64,000 bases of DNA from positions 29,658,501-29,722,500 of the forward strand of contig NC_134146.1 in the NCBI RefSeq assembly GCF_033958435.1, in the 5' to 3' direction. The translations under genes and the position numbers were made by a program. Source of the stretch: Carettochelys insculpta (Eukaryota > Chordata > Testudines > Carettochelyidae). Shown here one piece after another: positions 9,087 through 20,536 of this stretch (position 1 is its first letter; each line of letters opens with the position of its first letter). The notes under the pieces are model-generated. The model was not told the origin of the DNA and searched no databases. It worked only from the letters and a program-made list of their open reading frames with translations.

Positions 9087-12034
9087 CCTGGGTGTGGAAT
9101 TTTGGATGGGGATGGTTGAAGTTTTCAGAAAGTTTAAGACCAACAGCACTTTGAGGGCTAAAAATAAAAAGACAAGTTTTTCACACTTAATCTCTCACAA
9201 GTTTAATGGAAGCAGCTCTCAATTCTTTTTTGGAGAAGAACCTGCCTTCTCCTCTGTGGCTGTGGAGAGCTCTCCACTGGCAGGATTTAAGATATAGCAA
9301 ACTAAGGCCTCTTTCTTTCTGAGTAAGAGCATCCACAGAGGAGCTAATGTCCTTTCATCTATGCACATTACTTTGACACCTGTTAGTTGATTATCTTAAC
9401 TTGCCTGAATGTCCCTGTGTATATAAGTCCTATTAGAGTTTTTCAGAGAATATATTCTGACTACATGTGAGCTTTCCCTAAAAATGTAGACACCTTATAG
9501 AGAGCTTTGAAATACATTATATTGACTGATCCTGTTGAATATAATTTTCTGTGTGTGTTCTTTATTACTACATCATTTATCCTCATTAAGCTGTTTTTGC
9601 TTTTGCTTTTGTTTCTTGTCTCCAAGTACTCCTCTGTTTTAAATGTCATATTTCAGGATTGAGAAAATGACTGTCAGAGGACTGTGCTGTTAAGTAGGAA
9701 TAAGAGGCAGATGGACTCCTCCTGTGTTCATACCATCATAATTAAGAATAAAGAACAAAGCATGAGAAATATATTTTAAAAAGCAGAATTGTTTCTAAAT
9801 GGAATGTTTTGTTGAAAACAGCAGCAGCTCTGTAAGAAACAAAGAGTCATTGACTGAAGCCTTGGAAAATATACTCAGCTGTTCTTGTCATGCCTTTGGG
9901 TTGTGTATTGGGAACATACGAAGAGTTACACATCTTTTACTATGGTAGAGAGCCTAACTGATTGACAAAACATTACAGTTACCACTGTGATATATTTTTT
10001 TTGTTATTGCATTGATATGTATGACTTTGTAAATAAAGAGTAATAATTTCATAAAGTAATTGAGACATCTGCAATATGATTCAAATGCTTCATGTGGGTG
10101 TTGGAATTTAGGATGTGGGAAGCATTGGGGGCTCCTTAAAGGCTCAATTGTAAAAGACAAATAGATATATTATTTTGCCAAAAGTGGCACATGGTTTTAG
10201 AATTCAGTGAACACATGTTTTGCATAGATTAATTGCCAGCAAAATTAAACAGTGTGGTGCTCTTTTTGTAAAAGGAGTGAGCATGTGCTCAATGGTAGAA
10301 TTTTTCAGAGCCTACATTAATACAGTTTTGCTTCATTCTGAAAGCAGAGGCTAAAACAAGAAGTGCACAATAATTATTTTGTATTTGAAGGAAAAAGTTA
10401 TTTGTGTTTTTGGAAGAGGTGTAAAATTAACTAAGAAACAGTGTGTGCTGCAATTTTTAATGAATAAGTAGTATGTACCAATTTAATAGGCATATTATTT
10501 TAATTAATCATTCATAACTTTATTAACTATTGCCCTGTAGTGTTATTGCCCTGTAGTGTATTGTAGCAGCCAGTGAAAAAACAGAGTATGGTTTCATATA
10601 ACAGGTTTTTAATATGTATTTTTATATATATTTGCAAAATAATAATCTTTGAATTCTCTTACATGTGATTAATTCATGTAGTCTCAGCTTGTCTCTGTTG
10701 TTGCTTTCCCTGAGTGGGCCAGCACAAAGCCTAATGAGGTTTAAATTGAATTTAAGTGATGTCAAGGCCTCACGTTTGTCCTCTACACAGTGTTGAATTA
10801 GGGCCACTTTCTTACTTATAAAAAATGACAGATAAGAGTTAAATGAGTTCCAGAGAGTGATAAATTAACACAGTGCACCAGATAGCGCTAGGAGGATCAC
10901 ACCTTCTTTCTCTGATTGCTGGATTGATGCTTCAAGCTGTGAAGAGGTGTGCTTAATTGACAAAAACTAAACATTCAGTTCTAATATTAGTAAAGGAGCA
11001 GAATTCACTTATGGGTCCCTTCAAAACCAATAACCTATAGTCTGTGTAAGGATTTATTCCTTTGTTCAACAAATGCTCTAGCAGGTCCAACCGACTTACC
11101 TTGCAAGCAGATTTCCAGCAGTATGTTGGTTATCCAAAAGTAGATGTGTTTAGCTGCAACAGCAACTTCATTTGAGTCAGACAAAAGGTATTATTTAGAA
11201 GAGATGAAAAACTACTGTCAAGGAAAGCAGAAAGAGTCACGGTAAATATCCAGGAGAACAATTTTGCATTCTTCCTTATATAAAATATTAAGCACAAATA
11301 ATATTTAATATTAAGTACAAATAATATTTAAACTTACAAGTTTTATCATAATTTTAACACCTGAGAATGGCACCACATACTGCAAAAGATTAATGGGATG
11401 CAGAAAAGATTATCTTTCTTCTAGGAGTGTGAGCAAGTAGTGGTGATCTTTGAACCTGTTTAAAGTAGTTTTGAGAGGGATGTATAGTTTAGCATAAGGC
11501 AGAAGTGATTTTTTTCCTGATTAGAAAAATATAATACTTGAAAAGTATATTCTGTCCATCTATAAAATTATTACAGTAATATCTATCACACTGTAGTCTT
11601 ATAAGACTTGTTTAGTTAATGTATGTAAACTGTTGGAGACCTTTGGAAGAAAGGAGGTGGAGACATCACTTACATTTATATTCAATGACTGTAAATTGTG
11701 TGAGTTTTTAATTTATGTCCTGATTTATTGATTGGCTGAAGGGGACTCACACAATCAAATAGTCGATTGCTTTAGGGCTCTGCTGAGTAAACTCTTAGCT
11801 TTCGTAGAAATAAAAAAGTTTCTAGCCATCTTTCTTGCTAAGATAGCCTTAGAGAAGTAAATGAATTTTTCACCAGAGTTGGCATCAACGAACATCTTAG
11901 TCTCTACTTTTTCAGTAGAAAGTTCCATTGGGGGAAGACCTGAAAATTTGTCTGACACATACTTAAAAGTGAAGTGAGCTAGTTAAGTGAGTCAACTGAG
12001 TTTAGGATGTATGCTTTCCCAGTTTCTTAGACCA
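9087..12034. other. Possible 3' UTR, then unassigned AT-rich DNA
   Basis: AATAAA motifs at 9163-9168 and 9747-9752 could serve the exon ending at 9086. A short direct duplication, ATTGCCCTGTAGTGT, occurs near 10528 and again near 10545. No other exon or repeat is recognised. Confidence 0.35.
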
Positions 12035-12036
12035 AT

Positions 12037-12745
12037 CTTGTCTATCGACGTATGCAAATGATGAACAGGAGCATTAACAAGGGAAAGTCCAAGACGATGA
12101 GGATCAACCAGCCAAACATCAACACCATCACACTGGGAAGGGGTGACGTGCAACATGTGGAGCTGTTTGCCTACTTGGGGGGTATTATGGAGAGAGACGG
12201 AGGAACAGACAAGGATATCAGTGTCAGAATAGGGAAAGCAACAGCTGCATTCAAGACTTTCCATCCCATATGGAGTTCACAAATAATTTCTGCAAAGATG
12301 AAATTGAGGATCTTCAACACAAATATGAAGAGTATGCTCTCTTACAGATATGAGACCTGGCATACTAAAAAGTCTTCAGATCACAAGCTACAGACATTCA
12401 TAAACAGATTCCTGAGATATATCCTTCGCATCAAATGTCAAGACTTGGTCACAAATGAGGAGCCTTGGAACACAGCAGGACAAGAACCATTTGACATTTA
12501 AATCAAGAGAACAAAGTGGGGATGGCTAGGCTATACTCTCAGAGAACCATCATCCAGCATAGTCCATCAAGCTCCCAAATGGAACCTGCAAGGAAAATGC
12601 AAAAAAGGAAGACCTTGAACAACATGGAGAAGATCTATTGAGACTGAAGGACAGCAGCTGGAGTACTCCTAGAGTCAGCCAGAAGTTTTGTCCCCAGACA
12701 GAGTGAAGTGGAGGAGACTTATAGATGTACCAGGGATTAAGTCAA
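12037..12745 (+). mobile_element. LINE reverse-transcriptase C-terminus, RTE-like, with stops
   Basis: The 149-codon frame at 12052-12501 includes DGGTDKDISVRIGKA, KLRIFNTNMKSMLSY and LQTFINRFLRYIL, the order seen in the C-terminal part of RTE-like LINE polyproteins. Downstream text continues the family's Trp-Gly-trp-leu-gly and lys-arg-gly-arg-pro motifs out of frame. The reverse-transcriptase catalytic core is absent. A second, shorter copy is at 23830-24262. Assignment to RTE rather than another LINE clade is tentative. Confidence 0.7.
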
Positions 12746-12915
12746 GTAATTCATTAATTATACTGTGTGTATTGAAGGAAGCAGTTTCGAAGATCTAATT
12801 AGAAATGCTAAAGTCAGCTTTGCTTGTTAAAACTTCTGTCTGTTTCTGGATTTGTCTATATTATGGGAAAAAGGCATTTTTTCAACTAACTTTTAACACC
12901 TTTAAGTTTATTTTA

Positions 12916-13285
12916 AACAATGTCTACATTAGTGGTAAATGGGGTTTTCAGCTGAGTTAGGGAACTCCGTTTCCTGGGCTCCCTGCAGCTTTAAAAAGGG
13001 CTGGAGGCAAGCACCATAGAATGCTGATTGTTGACAGGTATCCCCTGAGGTGCCTGAATGGCGTCTTGGAGGCCTTCTCTGTCAACAGGAGGCCCCCCCA
13101 GGGAATGTCCAGACTGGCCTTCTGTTGACAGATCTCTGTTGACAGAGATATTATGCCTTGTGGGGAGCGGAATAAGACTGTCAACGAAAGTGCTGAGTTC
13201 TGTCAATTTACAGTTGACAGAATGCCTTGGGAATCTGGATGATCCCTGTTTTTTGTCAACAAAACCCTCTAGTGTAGACATAGCC
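12916..13285. mobile_element. Harbinger-type MITE related to the 47441 element
   Basis: The right end CTCTAGTGTAGACATAGCC and its TTGTCAACAAAA interior match the right ends at 45656 and 51922. The left end near ATGTCTACATTAGTGG is degraded. TTA precedes it but the right flank is ACT. Confidence 0.65.
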
Positions 13286-14160
13286 ACTATGGTTAGTGCT
13301 CTAGCCCAGGTGTATGCTTGCTAAGGGTAAGTGTAAAGAAAAGTGTGTAACTTACGATTCAAGACTGTGGGTGTGCTCATAATACTGGTACTGTATTTCT
13401 TCTTTAGCATCTGCTGATGTGCCTTCGAGAGGCAGCTCCTGCACACTACTGACGCACATCGGTTAGATAAGGAAATGAGTAAGGAGGGCATGTTTTGAGA
13501 ATTGCCACGCTCATCAGAACATGCCAGAGGCAAGCATAGAGAGAGACAGTAAAAGACAAAGTACTTATGGATAGCCCTGAGAGGAGACATGGTCAGGAGA
13601 AGATAAAAAAGCACATGCAGGATCAATCAGAGAGGCATGGTCCCTTGTGCTGCCGATGGAACACAAGCATGCTAGACTCCCCCTGCAGCCCAGACAGAAC
13701 TGCCTTCCCTTGTCCTCTCTACACTCCCTATGCACATTCCAATCCCCCAATCTTCTGTTCTAGAAAAAAAGGTCCATCATGGAGGTTGCAGTTATGTGAA
13801 TGTTCAAGGCTGTTATCTCCTGCTGTGAAGGACTGTAATTCTGGGCAATGCACGGGAAATAGAGAATAGCCTTGTAGCAGTGGAATTCCTAACTGCAATG
13901 GGACAATAGATAGGTACACATCCTAGTTTTAGTCCCAGACAATTGTACCCCAGCAATGGAGTACATCAATGAAAGGGCTACTTCTCTATGGTATTGCTGT
14001 TCTTTCTCTTGGCCCGCCATGCAAGTTACAGCAACCTCAGATGTGATGGAGGGACTGCAGTTGGGGCTTGTCTACATTGCAGAGTTAATTCAAGTTTCAT
14101 TGTCCCACAAAACCTCTTGAATGTGGTGATGCTTTTAATCTGAACTGTCTGGTTCACTAA
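13286..14160. other. Spacer, no gene recognised
   Basis: The overlapping frames at 13321-13919 on both strands carry no domain signature and share no splice context. Confidence 0.4.
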
Positions 14161-14515
14161 GGCTACGTCTATCACTTGCCCTCTTCTTCGAAGGGGGCAT
14201 GGTAATCGGGTCGATGGGCGATTACTAATGAAATACTGCAATGAATATGCAGCACTTCATTAAGCAGTTCTCCTCCGCAGCAACTTCGAAGTGTCAAGTT
14301 CCCAAAATTTTGAAGAGTAAGGCACGTAAGGCACTTTGAAGTAGCGTGGGCACTTCAAAGTGCCTGCGGCTACGTGCATGCCAGCACTTTGAAGTTTGAC
14401 ACTTCAGAGTTGCCTTGGGGGAGAATTAGCCTAATGAAGTGCTGCATATACATCATAGCACTTCATTAGTAATCTCCCACCACCCTGATTGCCATGCCCC
14501 CTTGTCGACATAGCC
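14161..14515. mobile_element. Palindromic MITE (AATGAAGTGCTG family), 355 bp
   Basis: Starts GGCTACGTCTATCACTTGCC and ends GTCGACATAGCC. Inner inverted arms GGGGGCATGGTAATC and GATTGCCATGCCCCC lie at both ends. A second nested pair surrounds AGCACTTCATTA. TAA precedes it; the right flank is CAG. Confidence 0.75.
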
Positions 14516-15594
14516 CAGGAGATATATAGTTAACTTGAGTGTAAAATAATCAAATTAACTCCAAAGATAGCACAGTAGGGCTTATCTTCACTGCATAGTT
14601 GTGAGGAAGTGAAAAAGAGTGGGAGTGAGAAGAAGAAAAGGAAACAAGATGTGTACAAGATGTGTACATTCTCTCTGTGTATGTAATACGCGTGTCCTAG
14701 GAGTCTTGATAATTGTAATATAAGTTTCCTTCCTGCCGCTGCATTGTCATCTCTATCTTTGCAGTGTGTCTTAAAATCCTCAGGGCAGGGACTCATCCCA
14801 CAGTTTCATTATTTGTCTCTAAAGTGCCATTGTGTTAAATCACCTTCAAGCTATAAAGTCTATTTTAAGGCACTTAACTTGATTTTACAAGGTGACTGTC
14901 TTCACTGCAAATACCACTGTGGTCGACTTCCTTACCCCAACCTTCCAAGGTTGAATTTAATAGGTCAGATAAATGCTAGCGTGGAAACAGCATCACCTTG
15001 AATCGATTTTATCAGCCTCCTGAGGTATCCTGCAGTGTCCGGAATATGTCCATTCTGGCTGCTTTTACTTCCGCTGCTCTCCAGGTGTGCAGGAAGTAGG
15101 AAACAGGAAGCCTGGCACTCTGAATTAATTTTCTTACTGAACAGCATGGTGATCACATCTAGCCATGAAAAAGAGCCCCAGAAGTGGCACTGCACATAGC
15201 AGCCTGTCCTGCCCTGCGTGGGGTGAAGGCTTCTGTCCTGCACATGATTTAGCAGGAAAGACCGAGAAACTTCTTTTCTGTGCTTCACTTTTGTATGCAG
15301 CATCCCCTGCTCCCCCACAGGTGCCATGCAGCTAGCAGGCTAGCCCCTGCCACACCACACCATGTGCCAGTTGCACAGTGTGGACCATGCTTCCAGGCAG
15401 CACCATGTCTTGGCCTGCACAGGGTGAAGGAAGGCTTCTTCCCTGTGAGAAACTAGTTTTCTCCACTTCACATTTTCCAGGGCTCACCAAGCGCTGAGGG
15501 GGTTGGCCCCTGGCAGCAGAGATTTTCGGGGCTGCCCCCCTCCACCCAAGCGCACAACTGATTGAACCATATCGACAGGTTACTCAGCTGGGCC
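14516..15594. other. Mixed repeat-like DNA, unassigned
   Basis: It contains MITE-terminus-like phrases such as CTTATCTTCACTGCATAG and CTGTCTTCACTGCAAA, and a moderately GC-rich block at 15020-15500. No gene seen. Confidence 0.35.
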
Positions 15595-15885
15595 CTACCA
15601 GCTGATATTTTCAGGGGCTAGTTCCCCCCCGCCCCAGGCAACACATGCTGGCAGGGCTGGTCACTGGCAACTGATATTTTCAGGGGCTGGCCCCCCAGCG
15701 GAAACATGCACCAAGGGGCTGGCTCCCCGGTGGCAAATATTTGTGGGGGTTGGGCCCCCAGAGGCAACACATGCTGAGGGCTGGCCCCTGGCAGCAGATA
15801 CTTTTGGGGCTGACCCTTCAGAGGCAATATGTCCTGAGGGGCTGGCCCATGGCAAAGGGTATTTCCGAGGGCTGGCACCCCAGAA
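15595..15885. repeat. GC-rich minisatellite, about 31-bp monomers in two alternating types
   Basis: GGGGCTGGC-like starts recur at about 15683, 15715, 15746, 15777, 15806, 15838 and 15868, spaced 29 to 32 bases. Monomers alternate between a CCCCAGAGGCAACATG type and a CCCCTGGCAGCAGATA type, giving a dimer of about 62 bp. Open frames here are artefacts of the repeat. Confidence 0.8.
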
Positions 15886-16221
15886 GCACCTCGCACCCAA
15901 GGCACCAGAACTCTCCCTTCCTAAATATTGTGGCACAGGGGAAGATTTCCTATGAAGGAATGGAGCTTGTGGGTGCTCTGTCTCTCTCTCCTAGAAGAAG
16001 TGAGGAATCACTTCATTCCTTCCTCAACTTTTCTATCTTCTAATGCTTCCTTAACTTTTCCTTCTCTTCTTGAGTCACAACTACTTCTGATAGGGTAGTG
16101 GCTCCTTTCAGCCGCCACTAGACACCAACACTCTATCATTATTTTCTTCTCTTCTGTTTAGTCTTAGGGATTCATAACCAGTCTGGAGCAAATATGGATC
16201 TAGTTCTGTGGGAGTAAGGGA

Positions 16222-16395
16222 ATGGCAAAGCAGGGCGCTTATTTCAAAGCTGCCCCCATCTTCACTGTCAATCTGAAATTTGAAGTTTGTTTACGCAGCC
16301 ACCATTATTCTAGTGAGGTGCTGAACATGCATGTCAGTGCCTCATTAGCCGGCTTCAGATTGCCTCATTACTATGTCCCCTCTGAGAAGACAATG
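16222..16395. mobile_element. Half-MITE-like fragment of the GAGGTGCTGAA/CCTCATTAG family
   Basis: GTGAGGTGCTGAACATG and GTCAGTGCCTCATTAG match the palindrome cores at 19255, 57222 and 60313. No complete termini. Confidence 0.4.
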
Positions 16396-18742
16396 GTTGT
16401 GTAGCAGCAGACTCAATCTCTAGGTTTGGTTTGAAAAAATATGGGGCCACGGGACGTGTTTGTCAAAAAATTATAATTAAAATCAATCAGTGAAAGTAAT
16501 CAGAGTGTGCTTGTTTAAGTTTGCTCCAGCCTAGCAAGAAATGTTCCCCTGCAGTGCTTGAGTCACGAACACATTAATTGTGCTCAGGCATGAGAAACAG
16601 AAAGCATAATTGACTACACAATAAATGTGAAGTTAACCAATTTGATTTTATTTTCTCTAGCTGAGTGAAATTCAGATACTAGATAAACAGAACAAATAAA
16701 GATAAGTAAATTGAATTTTATAAATTTTGGGGTTTTGTTTTTGTCAGGTTGATAAAGGTAGAGATTTTTAAAAATTTTAATTACTTATTTTGACATGCTT
16801 CCTTTATCTAGTAGACATCTGGCAGCTATACAGTTAAACTTTGTTCCAGCTTTACATAATGTTGTATCTGTTGCAGACTAGATGACAAAGACATGGATTT
16901 TTGAGTTTGATATCCTGAGTTTTTAAATCATACTTGTAACTTTTCAGGAGTATTATTTTGGTCAAAACCATAGTAGTTGTGGCAAGAAAAACATGTACAA
17001 ATCAGTTGAATGTGAAATTCACTTTGAGTCTAACTATTTTTACAAACTTCTATAGCTAAACAGCAATAGTTATCACAAATGACACACCCACATTTTAGGG
17101 TTGATTTTTCCAACCCTCCAAGATTGTCTTGGAGTCGCCAGAAGATTAATCTTTAATTAAAGATTGTCATGTGATGAAACCTTCAGGAACACACCCATCA
17201 AAATTAACAAACTTCATTTCCATACTATTTTACAAAATATTATTAATTTAGGATATTAATTGCAAAAGGTGTTATTTCTCATGGTATATTTTAGATCCAA
17301 ATTCCCCCTTTCATTTGTAGGGGTAGGACAGGAGGCTAGAAGGGCAGAAAGAGGGTGAGGCTTGAAGCCAAATCTGCTGGAGATGGAGCGTTTACAGTTC
17401 CATTCTGGAGGAAGTTGTTCCTTCTGGTGAGCCTCCTGACAGATGAGAAGAAAATCTTAATTCAAATCATCAGATTCTTTCAAGTTCAACCAATGTCTTC
17501 TAGAGTCTATTACCAATGTCATTATATAAAGAATATATTTTCAGATAGCTGAAGTCAAAACTAATGTTCGTCATTTGTGCATGATTGTGAGAAATTGGAC
17601 GCATATATTGTAAGTGGTACTATTGCAGAACTGCAAGTACATTTGTAATGGAACTATATGGACTTCTGGGTGATATCTGGCTAGTAAGATACATGAGCTA
17701 AGACAACTGTGGACCTTAATTTGGGTTTAACTAGTTATTTTCTCATTTTTAGTGATTATGTAGCTGAAAAGTGCACTTGAAAAATTTAATTTGATGATAA
17801 TTTTTCTGGATATGTATTACTAAGGAAGACACATTTACATTGTAAATGGGTGTGAAAGACCTCCTGTCCATTTTCAGACCCGCTTCTTACATAGTTCTCA
17901 GATATCTTGGATATTTTAATCAGAACAGAAATATTTCTAAGTACGCCAGTTTTCTGTGTAGTTCCCAATTTTTTATTATTCATTTTATTTGGTTTATGAT
18001 TATGGTGTCACTGCCACGGAAGCTGAAGAAATTCATAAATGCAACGAAATATTGGGAGCTTAAAATAATTTATTTATAAACAAACGTTTGTTTACATAAA
18101 CTACATCCATTTTGATTGTTAGAAGTGCAAGAACTTTAAAAATCCAATTTACTTGTCAATATGGAAGATAGTTGTTTATATAAACATAATATATTTCACT
18201 TAATTTTCTCCGTGTTCGTGTTTGGTTTTAAACAGACCAGTTGTGCAGTTATTTATTTAAACTAAAATTGCCTGTGCTGATGACTGGATTTTATTTTTTA
18301 AAGATAGAAGCATTTGCATAGATTTTAGGTATTGTAAAAATTTGTTCCTGCAAATTTGGGGCCGAATTTAAACTTACTACATCTGCTACCCACGATGGGC
18401 AGGACATACAATTCACCCCACTTCATAGTGATAGTCAATCATAACAATGACACAGAATAATTCATAGTCAGGGGAATGCTTGGCTCAAAAGGTGTTTTGC
18501 ATCATACCTTAAAAATCAGTAGGTTCAATTTCTGCAGAACAGTAAGAGGTAGTGTGCTGAGCAGCTGGAGATATTCTACTTCAGTATACCGTGCCTCTAG
18601 TTGTCAAGTATAACTTCTAGCATTGAAAAATTGGCATTTTTATGGTAAGAAGTTTTTTCCTCAAAACTGGTGTAAGTGGAATCTGTGCATTTTTAGTTGT
18701 GCGAATAATAACACTATATAATTCATTTATTTATATATGCAG
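16396..18742. other. AT-rich region before coiled-coil exon 1
   Basis: A possible ATG-plus-donor at 17382-17426 would create a TGA when joined to exon 1, so it was not accepted. Nothing else is recognised. Confidence 0.4.
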
Positions 18743-18862
18743 AATAAAAAAACTAAATGTGCAGTTGAAAGAGAAACACAATGAACTACAAAATCTGAAT
18801 GAAACCCTGAGATGCGTCACAGAAGAAAAGGATTTTGCATATAAAAAGTTACAGGTATTGAG
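18743..18862 (+). CDS. Coiled-coil gene, exon 1 of 7 seen (LEKR1-like, tentative)
   Basis: The exon follows a TATATATGCAG acceptor and ends at AG|GTAAGA. It starts with one base completing a codon and ends with two, and encodes about 39 residues beginning IKKLNVQLKEKHNELQNLNE. The product is charged and amphipathic with leucines at heptad-like spacing, as in a parallel coiled coil. It joins in frame to the exon at 19944 and reads through as LQVLRKRLAHHE. The incoming phase shows at least one earlier coding exon, which I could not place between 9 and 18.7 kb. Seen: open frame, splice sites and phase. Inferred: a cytoskeletal or centrosomal type coiled-coil protein. LEKR1 is my best family guess from overall resemblance only; other coiled-coil (CCDC) genes remain possible. 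Confidence 0.75.
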
Positions 18863-19254
18863 GTAAGAATTGAGAAAAGGCCATGTGATTGCTCTTTCTT
18901 CTGTTAAAAAAAAAAACATAATACAATCAGTTAACAAGACTTGCTTGGTAGAGTTATAGAATTAGAGGAAAAATATAGGAAATGAAAAAAATGTTTGGAA
19001 ACATTTCACTGTTCACTTTTCAGAACATAGCAAAATAATAGTGTGTTAACAAATACAATTTGATCATTTCCTGCTTTGTTGTTGGCAATTATTTCATTAA
19101 TCTCAACAGAATAAATTAGCAACAGAGTTAAATCTAATTCTTAGATATAGTAGCACTTCAAGTGCAGCTGCAGTACTGTACTTCTTATCTCTTGTTTTAA
19201 AGAAAGATTTTTAGCCAGTGCACAAATACATCTCATTTGAAAACTTTCCCTTTT

Positions 19255-19651
19255 GGCTGTGGCTACACTTGCACTCCTCTTTCAAAAGAGGCATGCAAAT
19301 GATGGAAATTGAAAATGCAAATGAGGTGTAGATGTATATATCTGGCCCCTCATTTGCGTATTCTTCTTTTGAAAGGAGAAAAGCAGTGTAGACATAGCTC
19401 TTTCAAAAGTAAACCCCATCTTGGAAAGAGCCCTTCTTCCCTTTTTTTGTGGGAAGAAGGGTTCTTTCGAAGGTGGGGTTTACTTTTGAAAGAGCCACGT
19501 CTACACTGCTTTTCTTCTCTCTAAAGAAGATCTTTCAAAAAAAGAATACATAAATGAGGTGCCCAATATGTTAATCTGCGCCTCATTTGCATTTTCAAGT
19601 CCGCCATTTGCATGCCTCTTTCAAAAGGGGAATGTAAGTGTAGAGACAGCC
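19255..19651. mobile_element. Palindromic MITE in intron 1, 397 bp
   Basis: Ends GGCTGTGGCTACACTTGC and GTAAGTGTAGAGACAGCC. Long inverted arms include CTCTTTCAAAAGAGGCATGCAAATG and its complement near 19600-19625. It lies within the 1.08-kb intron between exons 1 and 2. The target duplication is not visible. Confidence 0.75.
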
Positions 19652-19943
19652 TGATAGTCAAAAGCCAAGAAAAAAATCACAGAACATTTATTTGTCCAAT
19701 CCAGGATTGTCTTCAATTTTACAAAAATAAGTGAGGAAGAAATCTTTTGATGGGTTGTGAAGACTGTATTAAATATTTGAACATATTCATTATATTGACT
19801 AATTGTCATATAAAATATGATGGAATGGAAAACTATTAGCAGATTTTCTTAAGAAGTTCACAATTTGAACATATCTTCTCAAATATTTTTATTTGCGTTT
19901 TAAATAAATGATTGATACTGTAAATATTTTTCTGTTTTTGCAG

Positions 19944-20119
19944 AAAAAGGTTGGCACATCATGAGTTAAGTTTAAACAAGGCTCTTTCATTACTTCCTTT
20001 TATTAGAAGAGAGTTAGCCAGTATTAAAGAAGTTGTATTTAATGAACTAGACAACTGGTCTATGCTGAAAGAAGAGATTTTTCTACAAATAAAAACTATA
20101 AGCAAAGCCTCGTTGACAG
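19944..20119 (+). CDS. Coiled-coil gene, exon 2
   Basis: A pyrimidine-rich TTTTTCTGTTTTTGCAG acceptor precedes the exon, and the donor is G|GTAAAT. The 176-nt exon encodes about 58 residues including LLPFIRRELASIKEVVFNEL and then a stretch ending LQIKTIS. This is the least simple-coil part of the visible protein: hydrophobic residues and a tryptophan pair with basic residues, so it is the most useful segment for identifying the family. Its ending phase (one base) matches the start of the exon at 29196, which completes an Asp codon. A palindromic MITE begins only 85 bp after the donor. The next intron is about 9.1 kb. Confidence 0.85.
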
Positions 20120-20204
20120 GTAAATTGTGGACTTTTGATAATATTTGTGTCGTATGTAGCTCAATAGTATTTATCACCGTGTATTCTTTGACAGATTTCA
20201 CTAC

Positions 20205-20536
20205 GGACTTGTCTACACTTGCCCCCTTCTTCAAAGGGGGCATAGTAATCAGGGTGATGGGGGATTACTAATAAAGTGCTATGATGCATATGCAGCACTT
20301 CATTAGCTAATTTTTCCCCGCTGCAATTTCGCAGCATCACTTTGAAGTGCCCTCATTACTCTTCAAAATTTTGAGGCACGGATGCCAGCAGTTTGAAGTT
20401 TGATGCTTCAGAGTTGACGCAGGGGAAAATTAATGTAATGAAGTGCTGTGTATTCACCGTAGCACTTCATTAGTAATCTCCTGTGGCCCTGATTACCATG
20501 CCCCCTTCGAAGTTGGGGACAAGTGTAGACCCAGCC
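20205..20536. mobile_element. Palindromic MITE 85 bp after exon 2
   Basis: Ends GGACTTGTCTACACTTGCC and GGACAAGTGTAGACCCAGCC. Arms CTTCAAAGGGGGCATAGTAATC and GATTACCATGCCCCCTTCG are inverted. Same family as 14161 and 26146. Confidence 0.8.

Noticed and set aside
17382..17426. ATG followed by 14 codons and a GTGAGC donor as a first exon of the coiled-coil gene
   Set aside because: Joining to 18743 creates a TGA codon at the junction.
18468..18540. tRNA-like stretch with GGTTCAATTTC resembling a B box
   Set aside because: No convincing A box or cloverleaf.
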